NCBI GenBank assembly: GCA_019348435.1
Contig: JAHWJM010000077.1
Span: 1-9,340 of the forward strand
Direction of reading: 5' to 3'
DNA from: Actinomycetota bacterium
GTDB lineage: Bacteria > Actinomycetota > Thermoleophilia > Solirubrobacterales > Solirubrobacteraceae
DNA: 9,340 nucleotides
Shown here: positions 1-5,622 of the stretch, in pieces
Position numbering within the stretch: the stretch's first letter is position 1
How the letters are laid out: every line of letters begins with the position of its first letter
Notes under the pieces: model-generated
What the model was told of the DNA's origin: nothing
What the model saw: the letters and a program-made list of their open reading frames with translations, nothing else
The model's database searches: none
Translations under genes and position numbers: made by a program

Positions 1-2
1 TC

Positions 3-250
3 GCCGCCTTCCGCCGCGGCGACTGCGAGCAGGCGATCGACCGCGCGCTGGCCTCCGCGCGCTGGCTGCGGATCCGGCCGGAGCCGTTCGAGCTGCTCGG
101 CTACTGCGACGTCCGGATCGGCCGGCCCGGGCTCGGCGTGCAGGCGCTCGAGAACGCCGTCGAGCGCGACCCGCGCAACTGGGAGCTCCACTACGGGCTG
201 GGGATCGTTCGGGCCGCCGCCGGTCGCGACCCCCGGCCCGCCCGGCGCGC
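3..250 (+). CDS. C-terminal part of a TPR-containing membrane/O-antigen-ligase-like protein, cut at both ends
   Basis: The frame starting at base 3 is open from the left edge and gives about 80 residues of helix-repeat sequence. It contains RRGDCEQAIDRAL, then GYCDVRIGRPGLGVQALENA and RDPRNWELHYGLGIVRAAAG, which is the usual pattern of paired TPR helices. From memory, the wording (NWELHYGL, AAAGRDPRPA) is typical of the C-terminal TPR tail of O-antigen ligase/polymerase-like proteins in Solirubrobacterales. The membrane part would lie outside the window. The family likeness stops near base 240, at DPRPA. After that the frame stays open to 665 only because it runs out of frame through the neighbouring synthetase, so the natural C-terminus is missing. 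The loss coincides with a palindrome at 241-261. The TPR call is fairly firm; the O-antigen-ligase assignment is tentative. Confidence 0.55.
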
Positions 251-261
251 GGCGCGCCGGG
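241..261. repeat. perfect 10+1+10 bp palindrome at a gene-fragment junction
   Basis: Arm CCCGGCGCGC (241-250), one central G (251), then its exact reverse complement GCGCGCCGGG (252-261). The pairing does not extend to 240/262. As RNA it could fold into a 9-bp stem with a 3-base loop. It lies exactly where TPR-protein similarity ends and acetoacetyl-CoA synthetase similarity begins. Confidence 0.85.
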
Positions 262-829
262 TGAGCTGGTGTGCACGCGCCCCTTCCCGAGCAGGCCCGT
301 GGCGTTCTGGAACGACCCGGGCGGGGCGAAGTACCGCGCGGCCTACTTCGAGCACTTCCCGGGGGTGTGGCGCCACGGCGACTGGATCGAGATCACCTCG
401 CGCGGCACGGCGGTGTTCATCGGCCGGTCGGACTCGACGATCAACCGCGGCGGCGTACGGATGGGCACGAGCGAGATCTACGCCCCGGTGCTCGCACTCG
501 AGGAGATCGTCGACGCGCTCGTCGTCGACGTCGACGGCTGGCTGGCGCTGTTCGTCGTGCTGCGCGCGGGCGCGTCGCTCGGCGACGACCTGCACGCGCA
601 GATCGCGCGGCGCATCCGCGAGGACTGCTCGCCGCGCCACGTCCCCGACGACGTCTTCGCCGTAGACGAGGTGCCGCGCACGCTGTCGGGCAAGCTGCTC
701 GAGGTGCCGGTCAAGCGCATCCTCGGCGGCGTCGAGCCCGAGCGCGCGGCCAGCCGCGACTCGCTGGCCAACCCGGCGGCGCTGGACTGGTTCGCGGCCT
801 TCGCGCGGGAGCGGACGCCCGGCGCGTGA
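251..829 (+). pseudogene. aacS: acetoacetyl-CoA synthetase (acetoacetate-CoA ligase), 5'-truncated C-terminal fragment
   Basis: The intact enzyme is an adenylate-forming ligase that activates acetoacetate to acetoacetyl-CoA in polyhydroxybutyrate or ketone-body metabolism. The frame ending in TGA at 827-829 begins its family match at GAPGELVCTRPFPS. It then shows FWNDPGGAKYRAAYFEHFPG, HGDWIEIT, the hinge and lid segment GRSDSTINRGGVRMGTSEIY, and SPRHVPDDVFAVDEVPRTLSGK, whose SGK lysine is the catalytic lysine of the C-terminal lid. It ends with EVPVKRIL and SRDSLANPAALDWF. About 190 of the usual roughly 650 residues are present. The whole N-terminal domain, including the AMP-binding P-loop, is absent and replaced by TPR-protein sequence in a different frame. 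GTG at 269 is an available start, but the product could not be an active ligase alone. The following gene overlaps the stop by 4 bases. Either a true pseudogene or a chimeric join in the assembly. Confidence 0.8.
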
Positions 830-1344
830 GCAAGAGCCGGGCCAAGAAGAAGCAGCGCCAGCGGGCGCGGGCTGAGCGACCGCGCGAGCTGGCCATGCCG
901 CGCGAGGCGCCGGCGCGGGAGGCGCCCGCGGCGGCGCCGCGACCGTCGCGCCTGGAGATCCGCGACGGCGTGCCGCGGCCGGACGCGGTCTGGGCGCCGT
1001 TTCCGCTGACGGAGATCGGCATGGCCCTCGGGCTCGCGCTCTTTCTCATCGGCTTCACCGGGTCGCCCGTGCTGCTCGTGGTGGGCGTCGGCGTGCTGGC
1101 GGTGGTCGTCGCCGAGCTGTGCCTGCGCGAGCACTTCGCCGGGTTTCGCTCGCACAGCATCCTGCTCGCCATGCTGCCCGTCACGATCGTCCACCTCGGG
1201 CTCGTCGTGCTCGCCGACCTCACGTGGCGCGGCCCCCTGGCGCTGGCCGTCGACGTCGCGATCGCCGGCGCCCTCGCCTGGTGGCTGCAGCAGCGCTTCC
1301 GCGTCGCGCAGGCACGGGCACGGCGGACAAGAGGGCCGACGTGA
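826..1344 (+). CDS. small four-helix membrane protein with basic N-terminal tail, function unknown
   Basis: 172 residues from GTG 826, whose GTGA overlaps the aacS stop, a typical translational-coupling arrangement. A GGGAG at 807-811 is rather far upstream, so re-initiation after aacS is more likely than independent initiation. The first 20 residues are strongly basic (SKSRAKKKQRQRARAERPR), followed by an Ala/Pro-rich stretch to about residue 40. Four hydrophobic segments follow at about 60-78, 80-98, 110-131 and 138-154. The short loop between helices 2 and 3 carries RE, H and R residues, and the C-terminus is basic (QQRFRVAQARARR). By the positive-inside rule both ends would be cytoplasmic. 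I do not recognise a family. The tight link to aacS suggests co-expression but gives no function. If the aacS truncation is real, this gene has lost its normal upstream partner. Confidence 0.75.
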   Translation: MSKSRAKKKQRQRARAERPRELAMPREAPAREAPAAAPRPSRLEIRDGVPRPDAVWAPFPLTEIGMALGLALFLIGFTGSPVLLVVGVGVLAVVVAELCLREHFAGFRSHSILLAMLPVTIVHLGLVVLADLTWRGPLALAVDVAIAGALAWWLQQRFRVAQARARRTRGPT

Positions 1345-1345
1345 A

Positions 1346-1359
1346 GCGCGATGACGCGC
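1346..1359 (+). terminator. weak hairpin right after the membrane-protein stop
   Basis: GCGCG-ATGA-CGCGC forms a perfect 5-bp stem with a 4-base loop, starting two bases after the stop of the preceding gene. No T-run follows, so termination is only a possibility. The rest of the 1345-1449 gap shows no clear promoter hexamers. Confidence 0.25.
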
Positions 1360-1438
1360 ACACGCAGCGCGGGTCTGGGAGCTGACACCGCGGATTCTGC
1401 GTCGAGAGGCCGGGTATGGCGAGCACGCTCCCACCAAC

Positions 1439-1443
1439 GGAGG
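1439..1443 (+). promoter_or_regulatory. ribosome binding site fixing the lipoprotein start
   Basis: GGAGG, 6 bases before ATG 1450. It decides between this start and the in-frame ATG at 1351, which has no Shine-Dalgarno and would put 33 charged residues in front of the signal peptide. Confidence 0.75.
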
Positions 1444-1449
1444 ATTTGG

Positions 1450-2001
1450 ATGACGACGAGGACCGAGAAGCCCAGGCGCAACGGCCTTCGCCCGATTGCT
1501 GCGATCGTCGTGCTCATCGTGGTCGCCGCTCCGCTGCTTGGTTGCGGCGGCGGCGGCGACGACGACGAGCCGACCACCCCAGCCTCCGGCGACGACGGGC
1601 GCCGGCCGCATCTCACCCTGTCGGAGGTCGAGGGCGAGCTCGAGCGCCGACAGCTCTCGCTGGTGCGAACGGGCAGCGGCACCACGAACCCGGATCGCGA
1701 CGGCCTCGTCGAGCTCGTCGAATACCAGGCCCAGTCCAATCAGCAGTTCGAGCTGTTCGTCTTCACCAGCCCGGACGCCGCTCAGCGAGAACTGCCGTCG
1801 GTCGTCGCCGAGGCGAGGGAGCAGCACGGCGAGGACGCGACGGCGGTCCCAGCCGCCAACGCGGTTGCCGTCTTCCGCGGACGCCCGAGCTCCTCCGACG
1901 CCTACCGCGAAGCGGCGGATGTGATGAGCCGGCTCGGCGCGGCATGCATCCGCGGCAGCGAGGCGGAGAAGCGCCTGCAGCGGCTGTGCTTCGGGGAGTA
2001 G
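1450..2001 (+). CDS. putative lipoprotein of unknown function
   Basis: 183 residues. The N-terminus has a basic n-region (TRTEKPRRNGLR), a hydrophobic stretch (residues 15-30) and the lipobox LLGC, with Cys32 as the predicted lipidated residue. A flexible Gly/Asp/Pro-rich linker (GGGGDDDEPTTPASGDDG) follows. The mature domain (about 53-183) reads as one small alpha/beta module: LSEVEGELERRQLSLVRTG, ELVEYQAQSNQQFELFVFTS (two probable beta strands, 88-107), AVAVFRGRP, a helix with SDAYREAADVMSRLG, and a C-terminal LQRLCFGE. There are two cysteines near the end (AACIRG and RLCFGE). It is anchored outside the membrane; no enzymatic motif is visible. It has its own strong RBS and a 105-base upstream gap, so it is probably its own transcription unit. 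A decayed second copy of part of this gene lies at about 5545-5600. Lipoprotein call firm, role unknown. Confidence 0.85.
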   Translation: MTTRTEKPRRNGLRPIAAIVVLIVVAAPLLGCGGGGDDDEPTTPASGDDGRRPHLTLSEVEGELERRQLSLVRTGSGTTNPDRDGLVELVEYQAQSNQQFELFVFTSPDAAQRELPSVVAEAREQHGEDATAVPAANAVAVFRGRPSSSDAYREAADVMSRLGAACIRGSEAEKRLQRLCFGE

Positions 2002-2027
2002 GGCCTAGAGCAGGCGGTGCCGCCCCG

Positions 2028-2061
2028 GCGGTGCACGAACTCCGAGGCGACGACGCACCGC
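2028..2061. terminator. weak inverted repeat between convergent genes
   Basis: GCGGTGC (2028-2034) is complementary to GCACCGC (2055-2061) with a 20-base loop, between the stops of the convergent lipoprotein and hydrolase genes. A direct copy of GCGGTGC also occurs at 2014-2020. Neither strand has a T-run, and the right arm overlaps the first base of the hydrolase stop codon. The position suits a bidirectional terminator, but the structure is unconvincing. Confidence 0.2.
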
Positions 2062-2990
2062 TAGCGCGCGGACACTCGCCGCAGGAAGGCGAGGATCGCC
2101 TCGTTCACGGCCGCGGGTTGCTCCTCGTGCATCCGGTGCGAGGCGTCCGCGATCTCGACGTGCCGAGCGTCCGCCAGCAACTCGTGCAGGCGCCCGCTCA
2201 GCCGGCGCAGGACGGCCGGGCTGTGCTCCCCGGTCAGCAGCAGCGTCGGAGCCGCCACGGCGCGCACGTCGTCCTCGGCGAGGGGCGGGAAGCCGGCGCC
2301 GAGCAACTGGGCGCGCATCGCGTTGACGTTCTCGCGCATCTGCTGCCGGCGCTCCTCCGGCACCCGTTCGTAGCTCTCCCGGCCGAGCACGCCCGACGCG
2401 AACCTGCGCATCGCGCGCGCGTCGTCACCGCGCCGGAACGCCCTCTGGACAGGCGCGATCGTTCCCGCCCCGAACCTCAGGATGGCCAGCGCCGTCGCGG
2501 GCCGGCGGACGAGCAGCGGGAGGAGCTCGCCGGGCCGCGGCGGCGTGCTGACGAAGAGCGACAGCACGGGTGGCTCCTCGAGCACCAGCGACCGGACGAC
2601 CTGCGGGCGGCGGATCGCCGCCAGCAGGCAGATGAACGCCCCCCAGGAGTTGCCCACGAGGTGCGCGGGCGCGGCGCCGATCGCGTGGAGGAACGCGATC
2701 AGGTCGTCGACGTGGGGGACCATCTGGTCGTCGATGCCGGGTGCGATGTCGTCGTTGGGCCGCGCGTAGCGGCGGCTGTAGGCGACGGCGCGATAGGAGG
2801 CGCCGATCGCGGGGACCTGCTGAGCCCAGGCGCGAAGATCGCTGGCGGTGCCGTGGACGAAGACGACCGGCTCGCCCTCGCCCTGCTCGCGGTAGGCGAG
2901 CCGGATCCCGTTGACGTCCGCCGTGGCCAGGCCCTCCAGCCCGCCCGCCGTCGCCGCCGCGGGCACCGTCGAGATGCTGCTGCGCGTCAT
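2061..2990 (-). CDS. alpha/beta-fold hydrolase
   Basis: 309 residues from ATG 2990 to TAG at 2063-2061. GAGG at 3002-2999 lies 8 bases upstream, inside the end of the methyltransferase gene, and the two genes are separated by only 5 bases, so they should be co-translated. The protein shows the classic order of the fold: ADVNGIRLAYREQGEGEPVVFVHG with the oxyanion HGTASD (46-51), the nucleophile elbow GNSWGA with Ser115, a cap region (about 150-220, RPATALAILRFGAGTI to FASGVLGRESYERVP), LLLTGEHSP carrying the likely acid, and DASHRMHEEQP with catalytic His285. The triad therefore appears complete. No signal peptide is obvious, so it is probably cytoplasmic. It could be an esterase, lactonase or C-C hydrolase; the sequence alone does not fix the substrate. 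Co-expression with a SAM methyltransferase hints at small-molecule modification. Confidence 0.88.
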   Translation of the reverse strand: MTRSSISTVPAAATAGGLEGLATADVNGIRLAYREQGEGEPVVFVHGTASDLRAWAQQVPAIGASYRAVAYSRRYARPNDDIAPGIDDQMVPHVDDLIAFLHAIGAAPAHLVGNSWGAFICLLAAIRRPQVVRSLVLEEPPVLSLFVSTPPRPGELLPLLVRRPATALAILRFGAGTIAPVQRAFRRGDDARAMRRFASGVLGRESYERVPEERRQQMRENVNAMRAQLLGAGFPPLAEDDVRAVAAPTLLLTGEHSPAVLRRLSGRLHELLADARHVEIADASHRMHEEQPAAVNEAILAFLRRVSAR

Positions 2991-2995
2991 GACGA

Positions 2996-3844
2996 TCACC
3001 TCGCCGCCGCGCACAGGGCGACGCCGGGAATCTCGTAGCCGCTCCCCGTGGCGAAGCGCTCCAGCGTCGCCGCGCACTGCGCCGTCACCGCCGCGCGCTC
3101 GGCGGCCGGCAGTGCCTGCAGCGCGACCCCCAGCGGGCCGGCGGTGTCGGCGACGACCTGCACGTACTCCTCGGCGTCGGGAATCGCGAAGCGCACGGCG
3201 ACCTCCTCGATGCGTACGTCGTCGAAGCCCGCGCCGGCCAGCAGCGCCGCCGTGCGCTGCTCGCTCGCCATCGCGAAGATCCCGGGCCCGCCGGGCTCGG
3301 GCGGCGGGATGTGCCCGCGCTGCACGAGCGTCGTGGCGGCGGCCGTGAAGAACGGGTTGCGCTCCGGCGCACCCCAGACCGCCAGCGTCAGACGCCCCCC
3401 TGCTCGCAGGACGCGGCGCGTCTCGGCGAGCGCCGCGGCGGGATCGGCCATCAGCATGTAGCCGAACCGGCACAGGACGGCGTCGACCGACTCGCTGTCG
3501 AGATCGATCCGCTCGCCGTCGAGCACGCGGTACTCGACGTTGGAGATCTCGAGCTCGGACCCGCGGCGACGTGCCGCGTCGAGCATCGCCTCGGAGAAGT
3601 CGCTGCAGATCAGCCGGCCGCGCTCGCCGATCAGGCCTGCCACCTCGAATCCGGTGTCGCCGACCCCGGCGGCCAGCTCGAGCACTGTGTCGCCGTGCTG
3701 CGGCCGAAGCTCGCGGATCATCCACGCGCGGACCGGCGCCGTCACCTCCTCGACAAATCCTCGGCGGCGCTCCCACGTCGGGGCGATCTGCTCGGCGACC
3801 GCGTGGCTGGCGCCGCGGTAGGCGTCGATCGTCTCGCTGGCCAT
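2996..3844 (-). CDS. class I SAM-dependent methyltransferase (UbiE/Coq5-like, Methyltransf_11 type)
   Basis: 282 residues, start MASETIDAYRG. Two adjacent ATGs (3847, 3844) follow AGGAGG at 3855-3850. The second is 5 bases from it and the first only 2, so 3844 is preferred. Motif I is VLELAAGVGDTG (54-65), which binds SAM. The acidic residue after strand 2 is in CSDFSEAML (Asp82). DLDSESVDAVLCRFGYML (114-131) is motif II, and VLRAGGRLTLAVWG (145-158) is motif III. The C-terminal half, with ALLAGAGFDDVRIEEV (200-215) followed by PDAEEYVQVV, is the usual lid of small-molecule methyltransferases in this group. Its substrate cannot be read from sequence; genuine UbiE would sit in a quinone context, which is absent here. 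It is the first gene of a two-gene unit with the hydrolase and is preceded by a 73-base gap containing a palindrome. Confidence 0.9.
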   Translation of the reverse strand: MASETIDAYRGASHAVAEQIAPTWERRRGFVEEVTAPVRAWMIRELRPQHGDTVLELAAGVGDTGFEVAGLIGERGRLICSDFSEAMLDAARRRGSELEISNVEYRVLDGERIDLDSESVDAVLCRFGYMLMADPAAALAETRRVLRAGGRLTLAVWGAPERNPFFTAAATTLVQRGHIPPPEPGGPGIFAMASEQRTAALLAGAGFDDVRIEEVAVRFAIPDAEEYVQVVADTAGPLGVALQALPAAERAAVTAQCAATLERFATGSGYEIPGVALCAAAR

Positions 3845-3849
3845 CATGC

Positions 3850-3855
3850 CCTCCT
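3850..3855 (-). promoter_or_regulatory. ribosome binding site deciding the methyltransferase start
   Basis: AGGAGG on the minus strand. Spacing is 5 bases to ATG 3844 and 2 bases to ATG 3847, favouring the second ATG. Confidence 0.65.
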
Positions 3856-3886
3856 TCTGCTGCTCGTCGCCGCCTCTGGGGGGCTT

Positions 3887-3900
3887 CGAGCGTTCGCTCG
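3887..3900. promoter_or_regulatory. palindrome CGAGCG-TT-CGCTCG, possible operator for the methyltransferase-hydrolase unit
   Basis: Perfect 6+2+6 inverted repeat inside the 73-base gap between the HD-GYP/LuxR gene and the methyltransferase. LuxR-type HTH proteins generally bind dyad sites, and this is the best dyad in the gap. It lies just downstream of a weak promoter-like pair (TTGGCC at 3943-3938, 17-base spacer, TAGCGT at 3920-3915, minus strand). A short hairpin or chance GC symmetry is the alternative. Confidence 0.3.
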
Positions 3901-3914
3901 CTCTGATGGTCGGG

Positions 3915-3943
3915 ACGCTACGAGTGCAGGGCCGGGCGGCCAA
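3915..3943 (-). promoter_or_regulatory. weak promoter candidate for the methyltransferase-hydrolase unit
   Basis: TTGGCC (4 of 6 to the -35 consensus) and TAGCGT (TAnnnT, 3 of 6 to the -10), separated by 17 bases on the minus strand. The pair overlaps the end of the HD-GYP gene. Transcription would start near 3908, giving a leader of about 64 bases. Based on spacing and partial consensus only. Confidence 0.2.
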
Positions 3944-5531
3944 TCGGGAGTTCTCCCCATGCGACCAGGCCGTGCTCCATCGCGAAGAGCGTCGCCGCCG
4001 CGCGGGTCGAGACACCCGCCTTGGCGTACGCGTTCTGGATGTGGCGGTCGGCGGTCTTGACCGAGATCCCGAGCGCGCGGGCGATCTGCTTGGTCTGCAG
4101 CCCGCGGGCGAGCAGCCCGACGACCTCGGCCTCGCGCTCGGTCAGGCCCGCCGGTCGCTCCAGGCGCGGCACGTGCTGACCCGCGGCCTCGATCACCGCA
4201 CCCGCCGCGTCGGCGTCGAGCCGCCCCTCGCGGACCTCGTCGGCCAGGGCGTCCGCGGCCTGCTCGGGTGTGAACGCGCCGCGATGCGGCCGCGGCTCGG
4301 TCATCGCGTGGTAGACGTCGGCGGCGGCGAGCAGCCGGGCCGGCAGGCTCAGCTCGGCGGCCGCGGCCCCGCGGTGGTAGCCGGAGCGATCGAGCCGCTC
4401 GTGGTGGGCCTCGGCGACCGGGGCCAGCGCGGAGAGAAACGGCGAGCGCGAAAGGACGCGCTCGGTCTGGTAGGGGTGCAGCCGCACCTGCTCCCACTCG
4501 TCGGCGGTCAGCGGACCGGCCTTCTGCCAGATGCCGGCGCCGACCGCGACTCGGCCGATGTCATGGACGAAACCTGCCCGCGCGAGCGCGACGACCTCGT
4601 GCGGCTCGACGCGGCAGCGCCGTGCCGCCGCCGTCGCCAGCTCGGCCACACCGGCGCAATGACCGGACAGGTACGGCGAGATGAGGTCGCTGAACGCGCC
4701 CATCGCCGCCAGCGCCCGGTCGATCGCCTCCCCCTCGAGCCACAGCCGCGGGTGAGGCTCGCAGGCAAGGGTCTCCTCCCAGGCCGATCGTTCTGGATCG
4801 ACCGCGAGGATCGCGGGCGCGTGGTCGACGAGGCAGCTTGCGACCTCGGGATCGAAGGCGTGTCCCGCGCGCTGACCGATGACGCGGACGGCCCTCTCCT
4901 CACCACCGAGCATGCGCTGGACGCCGGCGTCCTGGGCGACCTGCGTGATGCGCAGCGCGAGCGGGACGGCCTCTCGCTCGGCGCGGCCGAGCACGCCCTT
5001 GCCGTCCCACCGCTCCGTCAGGTCGACGAAGAGCTCCTGCACTGCTCGAGGCAGCCCGAGCTGCTCGCTCAGGGTCTGTGCCACGTCGCACAGGGCGGCG
5101 AGCTGGGGCTTGTGCAGCCGCGCCGCCTTCGGCAGCCGGCGCACCGTCTGCATCGCCCGGACCGGCGGCGCGGATTCGGGCGACGGAAGCGCCCCGAGGA
5201 TCCCGGCGAACTGCTGGCGCGGCGTGCCGAAGATGACCGGCACGAGATGCGCGGTGAGCGCGCCGCCGAAGACCTCCGCGGCGACCCAGGCGTCCGTCGT
5301 GCAGCCGGAATGAGCCAGCAGGCTCGCGTAGTACGTCTCCGACGCCGTGTCGTCGTCGACGCCCAGTCGTTCGGCGAGCCGCATCGCGATGAGCGTGCTC
5401 TGCAGGCCATGCTCGAACGGAAGCCCCATCCCCAGATCCGTCGCGAGGCACAGCGCGCCGATCACCTCGGCCGCGCAAACCCGCTCGTCCAGCGGTGCTT
5501 CGCCCGACACGCCACAAACCGTAACGGACAC
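3918..5531 (-). CDS. HD-GYP phosphohydrolase-LuxR HTH fusion regulator
   Basis: 537 residues from GTG 5531, which has GGGAG 8 bases upstream; GTG 5510 (MSGEAPLDERV) is the alternative and fits the usual family start. Residues 280-450 form an HD-GYP domain with its metal ligands: LSGHCAGVAELA (His291), FVHDIGRVAV (His323-Asp324), RLHPYQTERVL (His352), EAHHERLDRSGYHRG (His376-His377) and AAADVYHAMTEPRPHRGA (Asp405). The GYP signature itself reads GYH. HD-GYP proteins typically hydrolyse cyclic di-GMP. Residues 30-210 look like a second, degenerate HD module: EHGLQSTLIAMRLA, then LLAHSGCT where HD has become HS, then ERWDGKGVLG. Residues 462-520 are a LuxR/FixJ helix-turn-helix (LTEREAEVVGLLARG, TKQIARALGISVKTADRHIQ). 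So a phosphohydrolase or nucleotide-sensing module is fused to DNA binding in one cytoplasmic protein. The HTH could act on the palindrome 18 bases past its own stop; that is inference. Confidence 0.88.
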   Translation of the reverse strand: MSVTVCGVSGEAPLDERVCAAEVIGALCLATDLGMGLPFEHGLQSTLIAMRLAERLGVDDDTASETYYASLLAHSGCTTDAWVAAEVFGGALTAHLVPVIFGTPRQQFAGILGALPSPESAPPVRAMQTVRRLPKAARLHKPQLAALCDVAQTLSEQLGLPRAVQELFVDLTERWDGKGVLGRAEREAVPLALRITQVAQDAGVQRMLGGEERAVRVIGQRAGHAFDPEVASCLVDHAPAILAVDPERSAWEETLACEPHPRLWLEGEAIDRALAAMGAFSDLISPYLSGHCAGVAELATAAARRCRVEPHEVVALARAGFVHDIGRVAVGAGIWQKAGPLTADEWEQVRLHPYQTERVLSRSPFLSALAPVAEAHHERLDRSGYHRGAAAAELSLPARLLAAADVYHAMTEPRPHRGAFTPEQAADALADEVREGRLDADAAGAVIEAAGQHVPRLERPAGLTEREAEVVGLLARGLQTKQIARALGISVKTADRHIQNAYAKAGVSTRAAATLFAMEHGLVAWGELPIGRPALHS

Positions 5532-5539
5532 CGGGAAGG

Positions 5540-5544
5540 CTCCC
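5540..5544 (-). promoter_or_regulatory. ribosome binding site for the HD-GYP/LuxR gene
   Basis: GGGAG on the minus strand, 8 bases before GTG 5531. The competing GTG at 5510 has no Shine-Dalgarno-like sequence at a suitable distance. Confidence 0.45.
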
Positions 5545-5600
5545 GCAGCAACGAGCCTTTCGAGCTGTTCGTCGTCACGGCTGCGGCGGCTGTGCTTCGG
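5545..5600 (+). pseudogene. relic of a second copy of the 1450-2001 lipoprotein gene, internally deleted
   Basis: Bases 5559-5578 match 1747-1766 at 19 of 20 positions, and bases 5581-5600 match 1975-1994 at 19 of 20. The order and strand are the same, but the 208 bases between them in the intact gene are reduced to 2. The translation just before also matches: SNEPFELFVVT here against SNQQFELFVFT in the intact protein. The second block encodes LRRLCFG against LQRLCFG. The length change (206 bases) breaks the frame, and no start, signal peptide or stop of the parent gene remains, so this is a dead fragment. It lies on the plus strand between two minus-strand genes and may extend left towards 5511, where TNRNGHREG faintly resembles TNPDRDG. 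Confidence 0.6.
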
Positions 5601-5622
5601 CGCCTGGTCCCGCGGGTCGGCC

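Noticed and set aside
1345..1449. Search for a promoter or small RNA before the lipoprotein gene
   Set aside because: CTGACA at 1382-1387 resembles a -35 box, but no -10-like hexamer lies at a suitable distance. No tRNA-like fold is visible.
478..1827. Long minus-strand open frame across aacS, the membrane gene and the lipoprotein gene
   Set aside because: It crosses three plus-strand genes that have family or topology support, and its translation is Arg-rich with no motif. A GC-content artefact.
3948..3959. GGGAG-TT-CTCCC inverted repeat near the end of the HD-GYP gene
   Set aside because: It lies inside conserved-looking coding sequence (WGELPIG), is short, and has no T-run. Probably a chance symmetry.
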